DNA of 64,000 nt, from the NCBI GenBank assembly GCA_902779125.1, contig CACZAC010000009.1, positions 62,001-126,000 on the forward strand, in the 5' to 3' direction. Below the pieces are notes generated by a model. That model had not been told where the DNA came from and ran no database searches. It saw nothing but the letters and a program-made list of their open reading frames with translations. Source of the stretch: an uncultured Bacteroidales bacterium. GTDB lineage: Bacteria; Bacteroidota; Bacteroidia; Bacteroidales; Muribaculaceae. Below, piece after piece: positions 34,862 to 44,076 of this stretch. A program made the translations under genes and the position numbers. Numbering within the stretch: position 1 is the stretch's first letter; each line of letters starts with the position of its first letter.

Positions 34862-36028
34862 TTATCGTTCACCCTTACTGTAAATGGTATCAACAACCAT
34901 GGCAATAGCACCGTCGCCAGTCACATTGCAAGCGGTGCCGAAACTGTCCATCGTGATGTATAACGCTATCATTATCGCCTGCTGTTCGGGGGTGAAACCC
35001 AATATCGACTGCAACACGCCCAGGGCTGCCATAATGGCTCCGCCAGGCACACCGGGAGCGGCTACCATCATCACGCCCAGCATGAGGATAAACCCTGCGA
35101 AATGGGCAATATCAATGGCTCCGCCTTGCATGATGAGCAACGCAACGGCACATGCGGTTATTTTCATCGCACTGCCCGACAGGTGGATTGTAGCGCAGAG
35201 CGGCACGACGAATCCACCGATACCGTCGCTCACCCCGTTTTTCTTTACCTGCTTGAGTGTCACGGGAATTGTCGCTGCCGACGATGATGTGCCAAGGGCC
35301 GTGAAATAAGCCGGAAGCATGTTGTACAGCGCCTTGATCGGATTGCGCGCCGAGATGGCTCCGGCAACGCAATACTGCAACACGAGCAGGAAGATGTGCA
35401 TCACAAAGATGACACCGATGATGGCGACAAACACGCTGATGATGCGCCACGCTTGACCTGAATAGGACATATTCAGGAAAATGGAGAAGATGTAGAAGGG
35501 CAGCACGGGAATGAGGGCCACCTCGATGGTTTTGGCGATGATGTCACGGAACTCGTCAAATCCTCTCTTCAGTACTGAGGACTGATAGAAAGAGATGCCC
35601 AGACCCATGACGAAGGCTGCAATCAGAGCACTCATCACATCGAGCAGCGGCGGTATCTCGATAGTGAAGAAAGGCTTTAAGTCCTCCACTGTGGCAACGG
35701 CTTGCGCGGCCTGGCTGCGGTCAATCAGAGACGGGAAAATGCCGGTACTCACAAAATAGCTCATAAAACCCGAGAAAACGGTGTCGCCATAGGCAATGAG
35801 CGCCGTTATCAAGAGCAGTTTGCCGGCTCCCTTGCCGATGTCGGCAATGGCAGGTGTCACCAGTCCCACAATGATGAGCGGAATCAGGAACGACAGGAAG
35901 TGGCTGAACACGCTGTTGAAGGTTACAAAGCACCTCACAGCCCACTCGGGGAAAAAGGTTCCGCAAGCAACGCCCAGGATGATGGCGATAATGATGCGCG
36001 GCAGCAAGCCTATTTTGGATAATTTCAT
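34862..36028 (-). CDS. Dicarboxylate/amino acid:cation symporter (DAACS family)
   Basis: An inner-membrane secondary transporter of 388 residues with about eight membrane helices and two re-entrant hairpins. The serine-rich hairpin tip is GTSSSAATIPVTL, followed by VVPLCATIHLSGSAMKI, and the substrate-site helix reads DSFGTACNVTGDGAIAM, the place of NMDGT in GltPh-type carriers. It is likely to couple import of a dicarboxylate or an amino acid such as glutamate or serine to Na+ or H+; the substrate is not assignable. It has its own promoter. Confidence 0.92.
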   Translation of the reverse strand: MKLSKIGLLPRIIIAIILGVACGTFFPEWAVRCFVTFNSVFSHFLSFLIPLIIVGLVTPAIADIGKGAGKLLLITALIAYGDTVFSGFMSYFVSTGIFPSLIDRSQAAQAVATVEDLKPFFTIEIPPLLDVMSALIAAFVMGLGISFYQSSVLKRGFDEFRDIIAKTIEVALIPVLPFYIFSIFLNMSYSGQAWRIISVFVAIIGVIFVMHIFLLVLQYCVAGAISARNPIKALYNMLPAYFTALGTSSSAATIPVTLKQVKKNGVSDGIGGFVVPLCATIHLSGSAMKITACAVALLIMQGGAIDIAHFAGFILMLGVMMVAAPGVPGGAIMAALGVLQSILGFTPEQQAIMIALYITMDSFGTACNVTGDGAIAMVVDTIYSKGER

Positions 36029-36061
36029 GTGGCAAAAAACTGATTATTGTAGATTTTTGCG

Positions 36062-36069
36062 CAAAGGTA
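36062..36069 (-). promoter_or_regulatory. -7 element of the cation symporter
   Basis: Minus-strand TACCTTTG, 33 bases before the symporter start. Confidence 0.6.
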
Positions 36070-36082
36070 ATATTTTTTGGCG

Positions 36083-36090
36083 TAAATTTG
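36083..36090 (+). promoter_or_regulatory. -7 element of the acyltransferase-flippase operon
   Basis: TAAATTTG on the plus strand, 13 bases from the divergent -7 of the symporter; the two promoters overlap face to back. Confidence 0.55.
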
Positions 36091-36185
36091 CGTTATATTT
36101 ATGAGCGAGTGTTGGCATGTGTAACGCTCCACGTTTTCAATCAACGATTTACACATTATTATTAATTGATAATTATTTCTGACAG

Positions 36186-37127
36186 ATGGTGGAAATCATC
36201 AGATATGACGCCACAATGGCAGCACAATGGAACGAGATGGCACGGCAATGCCGCAACAGCACGTTCCAGCACCAGCGCGGTTACATGGATTACCACAGCG
36301 ACAGGTTTACCGACTGCTCGCTCATCGCCTTGCACAACGGCAAGCCGCGTGCCCTGTTGCCCGCAAATGTTGACGGTGACACCCTGTGGTCACATCGCGG
36401 ACTCACCTTCGGCAGTTGGCTGGTGCCGCTCAAGCACTTTGACGTCACCGTCATGATTGAGGTCATGGATGCCACCGTCGCCTGGATGAAGGACAATGGT
36501 CTCAAACGTCTGGTTTACAAGGCTGTGCCACACATTTACCACCGCTACCCGTGTGAGGAGGACCTGTACGCCCTGTTCAGGCACCATGCGTCACTCATCG
36601 AGACCAACATCTCCACCACCATCGACCTGTCGTGCCCGCTACTGCTGGACCGCGGCAACAAGAGCGGAGCCAATGCAGCCCGCAAGGCCGGCATCACCGT
36701 GGGACCCAGCGAGGACTGGCAGCAGTACTGGCACCTGCTCTCGTCGCTGCTCGATGAGCGCTATGATACCCGCCCCGTCCATACACTCGACGAAATACTG
36801 CTGCTGCAAAGCCGTTTCCCCGACGACATCCGCCTCTACACCGCTACGCTCGATGGCGAACTGTTGGCTGGCGTGGTGATGTATCTGTCGGCACCAGTTG
36901 CACACTGCCAGTACATCGGCGCTTCGCCACGGGGCAAGGACAGCAAGGCGCTCACCCTGCTGTTTGATTACCTGATTCAGGAAAGCACGCGCCTCGGATA
37001 CCGCTATTTTGACTTCGGTATCTCCAACGAGGACCACGGGCGCTACCTCAACGAGGGGCTTGTGCGACAGAAATCCCGTTTGGGTGGCCGCGGCATCGTC
37101 TATAACACCTTCGAAATCACATTATAA
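36186..37127 (+). CDS. GNAT/FemAB-like acyltransferase
   Basis: The 313-residue protein resembles the peptidoglycan or glycan-modifying acyltransferases of the GNAT_6/FemAB type. The N-terminal half (FQHQRGYMDYHSDRF, SHRGLTFGSWLVP) and the C-terminal core (GELLAGVVMYLSAP, HCQYIGASPRGKD, YRYFDFGISNEDHGRYLNEG) show the two-lobe arrangement. It is likely to acylate or aminoacylate a surface-glycan precursor; neither donor nor acceptor can be read from sequence. Its stop codon is followed at once by the TTG start of a flippase gene, so they form an operon. Confidence 0.78.
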   Translation: MVEIIRYDATMAAQWNEMARQCRNSTFQHQRGYMDYHSDRFTDCSLIALHNGKPRALLPANVDGDTLWSHRGLTFGSWLVPLKHFDVTVMIEVMDATVAWMKDNGLKRLVYKAVPHIYHRYPCEEDLYALFRHHASLIETNISTTIDLSCPLLLDRGNKSGANAARKAGITVGPSEDWQQYWHLLSSLLDERYDTRPVHTLDEILLLQSRFPDDIRLYTATLDGELLAGVVMYLSAPVAHCQYIGASPRGKDSKALTLLFDYLIQESTRLGYRYFDFGISNEDHGRYLNEGLVRQKSRLGGRGIVYNTFEITL

Positions 37128-38561
37128 TTGGGCAAGCAAGGCAACATATCACGCATGGCGATGAAGGCGATGGGCATCTTTGGCGGTGTCCAGGTGATGG
37201 GCATCATCTGTTCCATCATCCGCACCAAGCTGGTCGCCATGTGGATAGGTCCTGTCGGCACGGGACTGTTCGCCTTGTTCAACAACGCCCTTGAAATGAT
37301 ATCGACGGGCACCAACCTGGGCATCCGTTCCAGCAGCGTGCGTGACATCTCCCAAGCCGCCGACGAGCGGGACACCAGCCTGATTGCACGCATGGTGACC
37401 GTCGTGCGCAAGTGGTCGTTGTGGCTGGGACTGGCAGGCGCCTTGCTCACCCTGTCGTTGGCTCCCGTGCTGAGCAAGCTCACCTTCGGCGACACGACCC
37501 ACATCTGGGGGTTTGTTGCCCTGAGCGTCGCGGTATTGCTGCAAGCGCTCACCAACGGCGAATATGCCGTGTTGCAGGGCACCGCCCACCTCAAGCGCTT
37601 GGCAAGCGTCACGCTATGGGGCACCATCGTGGGACTGGCGGTCTCTGTGCCGCTGTTCTATCTGCTGCGAGAGCGCAGCATCGTGCCGTCCATCATCGCC
37701 TATGCGGTAGCGCTGGCAGCCTTCGCCTGGGTGTTCCGCAACCGCGAGTACCCTGCCGTGTCGATGACCCGCAGCGAGACGTTTGACATGGGCAAGGGCT
37801 TCGTCAGACTAGGCATCTACATGACACTGGGCAACTTTGCCGCACAACTCGCCACCTACGCCTTTACCGCCTGGCTCAACGTCAAGGCAGGAACTGCCGA
37901 GGTGGGTTTCTATCAAGCCGGTTACACCCTCATCAACAAATACACGGGGCTGATTCTCACCGCCCTGGGCATGGAATACTATCCCCGCCTTGCCAAGGTG
38001 GTACACAGCCGCTTGAGGCTGCGTGCCTTCATCTCCCAGGAAATTAACGTCGCCATCACGGTGATGGCGCCCATCGTGGCGGCATTCATCCTGTTGAGGG
38101 AACTGGCGGTGTGGATTCTCTATACGCCCGAATACAACGTCATCCTCACCTTTGTTTCATGGGGTATGGTCGGCACCGTGCTGCGCACCCTCTCGTGGTG
38201 CCTGGCGTTCACCATCCTTGCCAAGGGCGACGGCAAGACCTATCTGTGGACCGAAGTTGCGAGCGCGGTCATCAACCTGGTGCTCAACATCCTGTTCTAC
38301 CAGTGGTGGGGACTCACGGGCCTGGGCATCGCCTTCCTCGTATCCTATCTGCTCTACACCCTCATCGTCGCTGTAGTCTATTTCAAGATTTACCGCCTGA
38401 GCGTGTCGCCCGCCAGCCTCTATAACCTGCTATGGACGCTCGCCGTGGCATCGGCGGTAATGATTGCCATGGAAACCGGACACACCGTCATCGCCGCCCT
38501 CATCACCGTCGTGAGTACTGTCTTCGCCATCCGCCAAATCATCGCCCTCTGGAAACGATAA
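37128..38561 (+). CDS. O-antigen/polysaccharide flippase (Wzx-like, MOP superfamily)
   Basis: The 477-residue protein has about 12 membrane helices of the MATE/Wzx type (WIGPVGTGLFALFNNALEM, FVRLGIYMTLGNFAAQLATYAF, WGLTGLGIAFLVSYLLYTLI). It probably moves lipid-linked oligosaccharide across the inner membrane. The start is a TTG directly after the upstream TAA; an ATG nine codons later would lose only a short leader and is the alternative. Coupling with the acyltransferase suggests a modified glycan repeat as cargo. Confidence 0.87.
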   Translation: MGKQGNISRMAMKAMGIFGGVQVMGIICSIIRTKLVAMWIGPVGTGLFALFNNALEMISTGTNLGIRSSSVRDISQAADERDTSLIARMVTVVRKWSLWLGLAGALLTLSLAPVLSKLTFGDTTHIWGFVALSVAVLLQALTNGEYAVLQGTAHLKRLASVTLWGTIVGLAVSVPLFYLLRERSIVPSIIAYAVALAAFAWVFRNREYPAVSMTRSETFDMGKGFVRLGIYMTLGNFAAQLATYAFTAWLNVKAGTAEVGFYQAGYTLINKYTGLILTALGMEYYPRLAKVVHSRLRLRAFISQEINVAITVMAPIVAAFILLRELAVWILYTPEYNVILTFVSWGMVGTVLRTLSWCLAFTILAKGDGKTYLWTEVASAVINLVLNILFYQWWGLTGLGIAFLVSYLLYTLIVAVVYFKIYRLSVSPASLYNLLWTLAVASAVMIAMETGHTVIAALITVVSTVFAIRQIIALWKR

Positions 38562-38570
38562 AACGCACTA

Positions 38571-38692
38571 TGCTCGCTGCGCTCGCAGTTTAGAGTTTAG
38601 AGTTTAGGGTTTAGAGAGGCTCCGCATCCGATTTGCCGCTCTCGATTTGCCGCACTCGATTTGCCTCACGCTAAGGCGCAAAGACGCTAAGA
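38571..38692. repeat. Dispersed intergenic element, copy A
   Basis: It contains GCTCGCAG, four GTTTAGA-type heptamers (38588-38615, third unit GTTTAGG), GAGAGGC, TCCGC, TTGCCTCA and GCTAAGGCGC ... CGCTAAG. The same blocks occur in the same order at 51109-51194. Confidence 0.7.
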
Positions 38693-38860
38693 TTTATATT
38701 TGGCATCCGATTTGTATTTGTTGTGCTTATTGTTTTCTATAATTAAAAACTTCGCGGCTTGGCGGCTTGGCGAGAGAGGGGATTCTATCAGGATTGGGGC
38801 CAGAAAACCACGGTCATCGGTTAAATTTTAATAAAAAACCGTGTTTTTATTAACATTGTG

Positions 38861-38892
38861 TTGTCCTATTTGAAATTTAATATATATCTTTG
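38861..38892 (+). promoter_or_regulatory. Promoter of the greA operon
   Basis: TTG at 38861-38863 and TATCTTTG at 38885-38892, spacer 21; the leader is about 95 bases. Confidence 0.6.
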
Positions 38893-38916
38893 CACTGTTA
38901 AAACGAAGTATTAACC

Positions 38917-38964
38917 TTGAGGGATCTCAACAAAGACATTGAGATTCTTCTAATTTTTTGAATC
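38917..38964 (+). promoter_or_regulatory. greA leader with competing hairpins
   Basis: TTGAG (38917), CTCAA (38926) and TTGAG (38939) allow two mutually exclusive 5-bp stems sharing CTCAA; GATTC/GAATC (38943-38964) adds a third that overlaps the second. This is the layout of an attenuator or switch, but the stems are short. Confidence 0.35.
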
Positions 38965-38992
38965 TTAAAAATTTAGAAACACAGTATTTAGC

Positions 38993-39463
38993 ATGGCTAT
39001 TACTTACATGACACAGGAAGGCTACGACAAGAAGATGGCCGAACTCGCCCATCTTGAAAACGTAGAACGCCCCGAAGTTGTCCGCGCCATCGTTGAGGCC
39101 CGTGACAAGGGTGACCTTTCAGAGAACGCAGAATATGATGCCGCCAAGGAGCGTCAGGGTATGCTGGAGGCTAAGATTGCCGAGCTTAAGACTTTGATTG
39201 CTTCGGCCCGCATCATTGATGAGAGCAAAATCACTACCGACGAGGTGCAGCTGCTCAACAAAGTGACTATCAAGAACGTCAAGACGAAGGCCCAAATGAC
39301 CTATACGCTCGTTACCGAGACCGAGGCCAACCTGCGTGAAGGCAAGATTTCCATCACTACGCCGATTGCCAAGGGCCTGCTGGGCCACAAGGTGGGCGAC
39401 ATCGTTGACGTACAGGCTCCTGCCGGATTGATGAAGTTTGAAATCCTCAAAATCGAAGTATAA
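38993..39463 (+). CDS. greA: Transcription elongation factor GreA
   Basis: GreA enters the RNA polymerase secondary channel and stimulates cleavage of backtracked RNA. The 156 residues show the N-terminal coiled coil with the acidic tip (ARDKGDLSENAEYDAAKERQ at about 36-55; the Asp and Glu at the tip hold the catalytic Mg) and the C-terminal FKBP-like domain (ISITTPIAKGLLGHKVGDIVDV cut here). A HIT-family gene follows after 4 bases, a usual Bacteroidetes pairing. Confidence 0.97.
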   Translation: MAITYMTQEGYDKKMAELAHLENVERPEVVRAIVEARDKGDLSENAEYDAAKERQGMLEAKIAELKTLIASARIIDESKITTDEVQLLNKVTIKNVKTKAQMTYTLVTETEANLREGKISITTPIAKGLLGHKVGDIVDVQAPAGLMKFEILKIEV

Positions 39464-39467
39464 CATC

Positions 39468-39857
39468 ATGGCAACTATTTTCAGCAAAATCGCCGCTGGC
39501 GAGATTCCCTGTTACAAGGTAGCCGAGGACGAGCGCTACTTCGCATTCCTCGACATCAACCCCATGGCCAAGGGCCACACTCTGGTGATTCCCAAGCACG
39601 AGGTGAACTACATGTTTGACCTTGACGAGGAGGAATATGCAGGCCTGTGGGCGTTTGCCCGCAAGGTGGCTATGGCACTCGAGCAAGCTGTGCCCTGCAA
39701 GCGCATCGGTGTAGCCGTGCTGGGTATGGAAGTTCCCCACTGCCACATCCACCTCGTGCCCCTGCAGACCGAGAAGGACATGAAGTTTGGCAACAAGGTG
39801 AACGTTCCTGCCGAGGAGATGCAGGCTATTGCCGAGGCTATCGCAGCCAAGATGTAA
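39468..39857 (+). CDS. HIT family nucleotide-binding protein
   Basis: The start at 39468 (MATIFSKIAAGEIPCYKVAE) is the normal HIT beginning; an in-frame ATG 30 bases upstream would overlap greA and add a non-conserved leader. The 129-residue protein has the histidine triad VPHCHIHLVPL near residue 87 and DINPMAKGHTLVIPKHE before it. Family members hydrolyse nucleoside phosphoramidates or dinucleotides (Hint/Ap4A type). It is cotranscribed with greA. Confidence 0.93.
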   Translation: MATIFSKIAAGEIPCYKVAEDERYFAFLDINPMAKGHTLVIPKHEVNYMFDLDEEEYAGLWAFARKVAMALEQAVPCKRIGVAVLGMEVPHCHIHLVPLQTEKDMKFGNKVNVPAEEMQAIAEAIAAKM

Positions 39858-39915
39858 GGCTGACGCCTTCAAGTTAGCTCTACAGGGTGCTTGTCCGATT
39901 CTAAGGTCAGGCACC

Positions 39916-39947
39916 TTGGTTTATTTCATGGATTTGTTGTACCTTTG
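39916..39947 (+). promoter_or_regulatory. Promoter of the BASS transporter gene
   Basis: TTGG at 39916-39919 and TACCTTTG at 39940-39947, spacer 20; 28 bases before the start. Confidence 0.65.
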
Positions 39948-39975
39948 CGGGAACTTTTAATAAAACCGAAAGACG

Positions 39976-40821
39976 ATGAACACGATTTGGATTGTACTGC
40001 CCATTCTCACACTGCTGATGTTTGAGTTGGGTCTGAACCTTAAGATTGAAGATTTCAAACTGTTTAAAACACGCCCCAAGCCCGTTTTGGCAGGACTTAT
40101 CGGGCAAATCATTATCCTGCCTATCCTGGCATGGTTGATTGGCAAGGCCTTCGGTCTGGAGGCTATTTTCCTCATTGGTTTTGTGCTGATTGCCTGCTGT
40201 CCAGGCGGCAGTTCGTCTAACGTGTTCTCGATGCTCGCTAAGGGCGACGTCGCCCTGTCGGTGTCGCTGACGGCGTGCAGCAGCATCATCACGCTGGTGA
40301 CCGTGCCTCTCATCATGGAATGGGTCACCACGTCGGTGGGCAGTGCCGTGCAGGTTCATCTGCCTGTCGGCAAACTGGTGATGCAGAACCTCGTGCTCAT
40401 GTTCCTGCCCATCGCGGTGGGTATCGCAGTGAAAAAGAAATGGGCAACGGCAGCCGATAAAATGCACAATTTGCTGTCCCGCATCGCCTTTCCGGCCCTC
40501 ATCTTCCTTGCCACCGTGTTCTTTATCCAGAACCGTGACGCCATCATCGACAGTTTCGGCCAGCTGGCCTTGAGCATCAGCGTGCTCATCCTGCTCGCCA
40601 TGGGCAGTGGCGCGCTCTTGTGCCGCACCATGCGACTGACAGGCAAGGAACGTCGCACCATCGTCATCGAAGTGGGCATGCAGAACGCCGCCCAGGCGAT
40701 TGCCATCGCTAGCAGCCCGCTGGTGTTCAACAACGACGTCATCGCCATCCCCGCCATCATCTATGCCCTGATGATGAACGTCATCCTTATCACCTACGTC
40801 GCCATCGTCAAGCGCCGCTAA
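39976..40821 (+). CDS. BASS family (bile acid:sodium symporter) transporter
   Basis: A 281-residue membrane protein with about nine helices. The signatures are CCPGGSSSNVFSMLAKGDVAL (given in part) near residue 74, which crosses the membrane at the Na+ site, and EVGMQNAAQAIAIA near 235. BASS carriers import bile acids, pantoate, 2-keto acids or other organic anions; in a gut Bacteroidales bile acid is possible but not shown. It is followed 15 bases later by a 2H phosphoesterase. Confidence 0.9.
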   Translation: MNTIWIVLPILTLLMFELGLNLKIEDFKLFKTRPKPVLAGLIGQIIILPILAWLIGKAFGLEAIFLIGFVLIACCPGGSSSNVFSMLAKGDVALSVSLTACSSIITLVTVPLIMEWVTTSVGSAVQVHLPVGKLVMQNLVLMFLPIAVGIAVKKKWATAADKMHNLLSRIAFPALIFLATVFFIQNRDAIIDSFGQLALSISVLILLAMGSGALLCRTMRLTGKERRTIVIEVGMQNAAQAIAIASSPLVFNNDVIAIPAIIYALMMNVILITYVAIVKRR

Positions 40822-40836
40822 ACCGCCAAAACGCCA

Positions 40837-41373
40837 ATGCAAAGTTACATAGAAATTAAAGTGCCTATCCGATGGGAGGAGCCCTGGTTTGAGGACCTCA
40901 GGGACCTGCTCGATGGCGTCAATATCAGGTGGCAACGTGGTTATTACCACATCACGATGGCGTTCCTGGACGATTCGCCACGCGGTGTTGACCTGATTAC
41001 GGGCCTTAACAACAGGTTGCATCAGGCCACGGCACCCACGATTACCTTTGACAAGCTGGACGCCTTTGCTACGGGCGGTGGCCGCCGCCAGGTCATCCAC
41101 CTGACCACCACCAAAGCCCCTGCCGGCTTCCTCGCTCTCGTCGAGGAGATCCGCAGTCACTTCAAGGCCAAGGGCTGCATCATCCAGTCAGCCTTTCGCC
41201 TGCACGTAACCTTAGGGCGTGTTGATGACCCCAGAATGAACGTCCGCAAGTTGCTTGATATCATCAGCGAGGTGGATTTACCTGCCGCAACACTCACCCT
41301 GCGCGATGTGGAATTCCGCATCTTCCGTGGCAAGACACTCGCCACCTGGAAACTCCCCCACTCCAACGCGTGA
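40837..41373 (+). CDS. 2'-5' RNA ligase family (2H phosphoesterase)
   Basis: The 178-residue protein carries the two HxT/S motifs of the 2H fold, YHITMAFL near residue 35 and RLHVTLGRV near 128. Relatives hydrolyse 2',3'-cyclic phosphates or join RNA ends with a 2'-5' bond. Length and spacing match the ThpR/LigT group. The substrate is not clear from the sequence; it shares a transcript with the BASS transporter. Confidence 0.85.
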   Translation: MQSYIEIKVPIRWEEPWFEDLRDLLDGVNIRWQRGYYHITMAFLDDSPRGVDLITGLNNRLHQATAPTITFDKLDAFATGGGRRQVIHLTTTKAPAGFLALVEEIRSHFKAKGCIIQSAFRLHVTLGRVDDPRMNVRKLLDIISEVDLPAATLTLRDVEFRIFRGKTLATWKLPHSNA

Positions 41374-41414
41374 GCAAGGATTGCGTCTAAGTCTTTTTAT
41401 CTGGAGAACCAACC

Positions 41415-41873
41415 TTACTGGTTCTTGAACCAGAGGTCATAGTAGTGGGACTCCTCTTTGGCAAAATTGCCACCGCCCTTGGTGCGATGGTGCCATGCCG
41501 CCTCGTTATCCCACATCGAGGAAGCGACCTCGCTGTTTCCTTTTCTGATGGATGAAATATATTTCCACGCGTGAACCACCTGTTCCACACGGTACAGGCC
41601 GCTCCACTCTCGGGAAATCCTCAACATCTGATTGGGCGCCAAAATGGCGACAACACAGCTATCAGCGCTATAATGGGTAATGACGCTGTCATTTTCATGA
41701 ATATCATACCCCTGATAGGGAGAACTCATGATTTCCTTATAGAACGTGACTGCTACCGTATCGCTGGTGATATTGTGGATGTTGTACTCCACCGACGACA
41801 TCGTGTCACACGACACAAGTCCCAAAAAGATGACAGCGGCACCCAGCCACAAGGATATGTTGAAAAATCTCAT
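41415..41873 (-). CDS. Lipoprotein of unknown function
   Basis: About 152 residues from the Met at 41873 (an ATG three codons upstream is the alternative). The N-terminus MRFFNISLWLGAAVIFLGLVSCD has a lipobox ending in SC, so it is a predicted lipoprotein. The rest has beta-strand character (SVEYNIHNITSDTVAVTFY, DSVITHYSADSCVVAILAP) and a Trp-rich end (SMWDNEAAWHHR, YYDLWFKNQ). No family was recognised. Confidence 0.6.
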   Translation of the reverse strand: MRFFNISLWLGAAVIFLGLVSCDTMSSVEYNIHNITSDTVAVTFYKEIMSSPYQGYDIHENDSVITHYSADSCVVAILAPNQMLRISREWSGLYRVEQVVHAWKYISSIRKGNSEVASSMWDNEAAWHHRTKGGGNFAKEESHYYDLWFKNQ

Positions 41874-42048
41874 GATAGCCATTTGTTTTTGATTGTTACA
41901 TCATTATAAACGGACACACCACCCGAAATCTTGCCTTATCCAAAGAAAAACAGTGCTTACTTTATCATTCCAGTGAATCACGCATGGCCAAAATCGTTAA
42001 TAAACCTTATTGTTGAGGAGGATGGCATGGGAATTGCGGGAAAATTTG

Positions 42049-42056
42049 TATCTTTG
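42049..42056 (+). promoter_or_regulatory. -7 element of the parE operon
   Basis: TATCTTTG fits the consensus, 34 bases before the chosen parE start. Confidence 0.6.
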
Positions 42057-42090
42057 CAGGTTAAAAAACGCAGATATCACAACTGAAAGA

Positions 42091-44076
42091 ATGTCACAAG
42101 ACAAAGAGAATCAAATCATAGAAGAGCCCGAGGTGAATTCGGGTCAACAGCAGGCGAGCGACTTCGGCGGATATGAGAAGCTGATTACGCTCTCGCCGCG
42201 CGAACATATCCGTCAGCGCCCCGGTATGTACATCGGCAAACTGGGCGACGGCTCACAGAACGATGACGGTGTCTATGTCCTCATCAAGGAGGTCATCGAC
42301 AATAGCATTGACGAGTTCAACACAGGCTACGCCAAGCCTACCATCGACATCGACGTGGTGGACGGTGCGGTAACCATCCGCGACTACGGCCGCGGCATCC
42401 CTTTGGACCAGGTCAAGGCGGCCTCGTCCAAGATGAACACCGGTGCCAAGTATGACACGCAGACCTATAAGCGCTCGGTCGGCCTGAACGGTGTGGGCAT
42501 CAAGGCGGTGAACGCCCTGTCCACTGAGTTCTACATCCGTAGCGTGCGCGACGGCCAATGCTCGTCGGTGCTCTACAACGAGGGCGTCGCCAAGGAAGAA
42601 AGCGGCATCGTTCCTGCCGGTGAAGGTGAGGAGAATGGTACTCTCGTGCGCTTCAAACCCGACAACACCATCTTCAAGAACTACGAGTTCCGCGAGGAAA
42701 TCATCGAGCAGATGATCAAGAACTACTCTTACCTGAACACGGGTCTGACGCTCATGTTCAACGGCAAGAAATATCACTCGCGCAACGGTCTGAGCGACCT
42801 GGTCAAGGAGAACATGACCAACGACCCGCTGTACCCGCTGATGCACTTCACGGGCGACGACATCGAGGTGGTCATCACCCATGCCGCCCAATTGGGCGAG
42901 GAATTCTACTCCTTTGTCAACGGTCAGCACACGACCCAGGGCGGCACCCACCAGAGTGCCTTCCGCGAGGCGTTGTCGAGGACCATCAAGGAATTCTACG
43001 GCAAGAACTTCGAGTACAGCGACATCCGCAACGGCATCGTCGCTGCCATCAGCATCAAGGTCGAGGAGCCCGTCTTCGAGTCCCAGACCAAAATCAAGTT
43101 GGGCAGCAGCATCATGTGGAAAGACGGTCCCACCATCTATAAGTTCATCAACGACTTCATCAAGCGCGAACTGGACAACTACCTGCACAAGGCGCCCGAA
43201 ACCGCCGAGGTGCTGTTGAAGAAAATCCAGGACAACGAACGCGAGCGCAAGGCGATTGCCGGCGTGAGCAAGCAGGTGCGCGAGAACGTCAAGAAGGCTG
43301 CGCTGCACAACGACAAACTGCGTGACTGCCGCGTCCACTTCAACGATGCCCGTGCTCCCAAGGACAATGACCGCCGCGGCGACAGCTCGATTTTCATCAC
43401 CGAGGGTCTGTCGGCAAGTGGTTCCATTACCAAAATCCGCGACGTGGAAACCCAAGCCGTGTTCTCGTTGCGCGGCAAGCCACTGAACACCTTCGGCCTC
43501 GACCCCAAGAAAGTCATCACCAATGTCGAGTTTGCCCTGCTACAGGCTGCACTCAATATTGAGGACGGTATCGACGGTCTGCGCTACAACAAGGTCATCA
43601 TCGCCACCGATGCCGATGTTGACGGCATGCACATCCGTCTGCTGCTGTTGACCTACTTCCTGCAGTTCTGCCCCGAACTCATCAAGACTGGGCACCTGTA
43701 CATCCTGCAGACGCCGCTGTTCCGCGTGCTCAACAAGAAAGAGGCAAAGCGCAAGAACCGCTCCACCAAGCGCGAAGCCAAGCCACAGAAGGTCGAGACC
43801 TACTACTGCTATAGTGACGAAGAACGACTGGCTGCCCTCAACAAGCTGGGTGACGATGCCGAGATTACCCGATTCAAAGGCCTCGGTGAAATCTCTCCTG
43901 ACGAGTTCAAGGACTTCATCGGACCCGAAATGCGCCTCGACCGCGTGCAATTGCGCAAGGAAGATTCAGTGAAGCAGATGCTTGCTTTCTTTATGGGCAA
44001 GAACACGATGGAGCGCCAAAGCTTTATTATTGACAACCTAGTGAACGAGGACGATGAAGACATCACAGTGCATTGA
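42091..44076 (+). CDS. parE: DNA topoisomerase IV subunit B
   Basis: The ATPase subunit that powers decatenation of chromosomes. The start at 42091 (MSQDKENQ) follows the promoter; an upstream in-frame ATG at 42010 would lie before the -7 element. The 661 residues show the GHKL ATPase ([34 protein letters not shown]), transducer (QTKIKLGSS), and TOPRIM ([28 protein letters not shown] with the metal-binding Asps, [13 protein letters not shown]). Type B subunits of this length with this TOPRIM are ParE-like in Bacteroidetes, though GyrB is close. coaD overlaps the end by 23 bases. Confidence 0.9.
   Translation: MSQDKENQIIEEPEVNSGQQQASDFGGYEKLITLSPREHIRQRPGMYIGKLGDGSQNDDGVYVLIKEVIDNSIDEFNTGYAKPTIDIDVVDGAVTIRDYGRGIPLDQVKAASSKMNTGAKYDTQTYKRSVGLNGVGIKAVNALSTEFYIRSVRDGQCSSVLYNEGVAKEESGIVPAGEGEENGTLVRFKPDNTIFKNYEFREEIIEQMIKNYSYLNTGLTLMFNGKKYHSRNGLSDLVKENMTNDPLYPLMHFTGDDIEVVITHAAQLGEEFYSFVNGQHTTQGGTHQSAFREALSRTIKEFYGKNFEYSDIRNGIVAAISIKVEEPVFESQTKIKLGSSIMWKDGPTIYKFINDFIKRELDNYLHKAPETAEVLLKKIQDNERERKAIAGVSKQVRENVKKAALHNDKLRDCRVHFNDARAPKDNDRRGDSSIFITEGLSASGSITKIRDVETQAVFSLRGKPLNTFGLDPKKVITNVEFALLQAALNIEDGIDGLRYNKVIIATDADVDGMHIRLLLLTYFLQFCPELIKTGHLYILQTPLFRVLNKKEAKRKNRSTKREAKPQKVETYYCYSDEERLAALNKLGDDAEITRFKGLGEISPDEFKDFIGPEMRLDRVQLRKEDSVKQMLAFFMGKNTMERQSFIIDNLVNEDDEDITVH

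Larger units (their letters stand above)
38562..38992. other. Repeat-rich non-coding stretch before greA
   Basis: 431 bases without a gene. It holds one copy of a dispersed element (38571-38692), a GC-rich tandem CGGCTTGG (about 38753-38770), an AT hairpin TTAATAAAAA/TTTTTATTAA (38828-38853) that may end the flippase operon, and the greA promoter and leader. Confidence 0.6.

Noticed and set aside
38588..38615. Telomere-like TTTAGGG repeats
   Set aside because: Only one of four heptamers reads GTTTAGG; these are short bacterial tandem repeats in an otherwise ordinary chromosome segment.
39907..41160. A 417-codon minus-strand frame
   Set aside because: Antisense to the BASS transporter and the 2H phosphoesterase; very high His/Gln/Asp content shows it is a complementary frame.
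42253..43455. A 400-codon minus-strand frame
   Set aside because: Antisense to parE, in which all GHKL and TOPRIM motifs are present.
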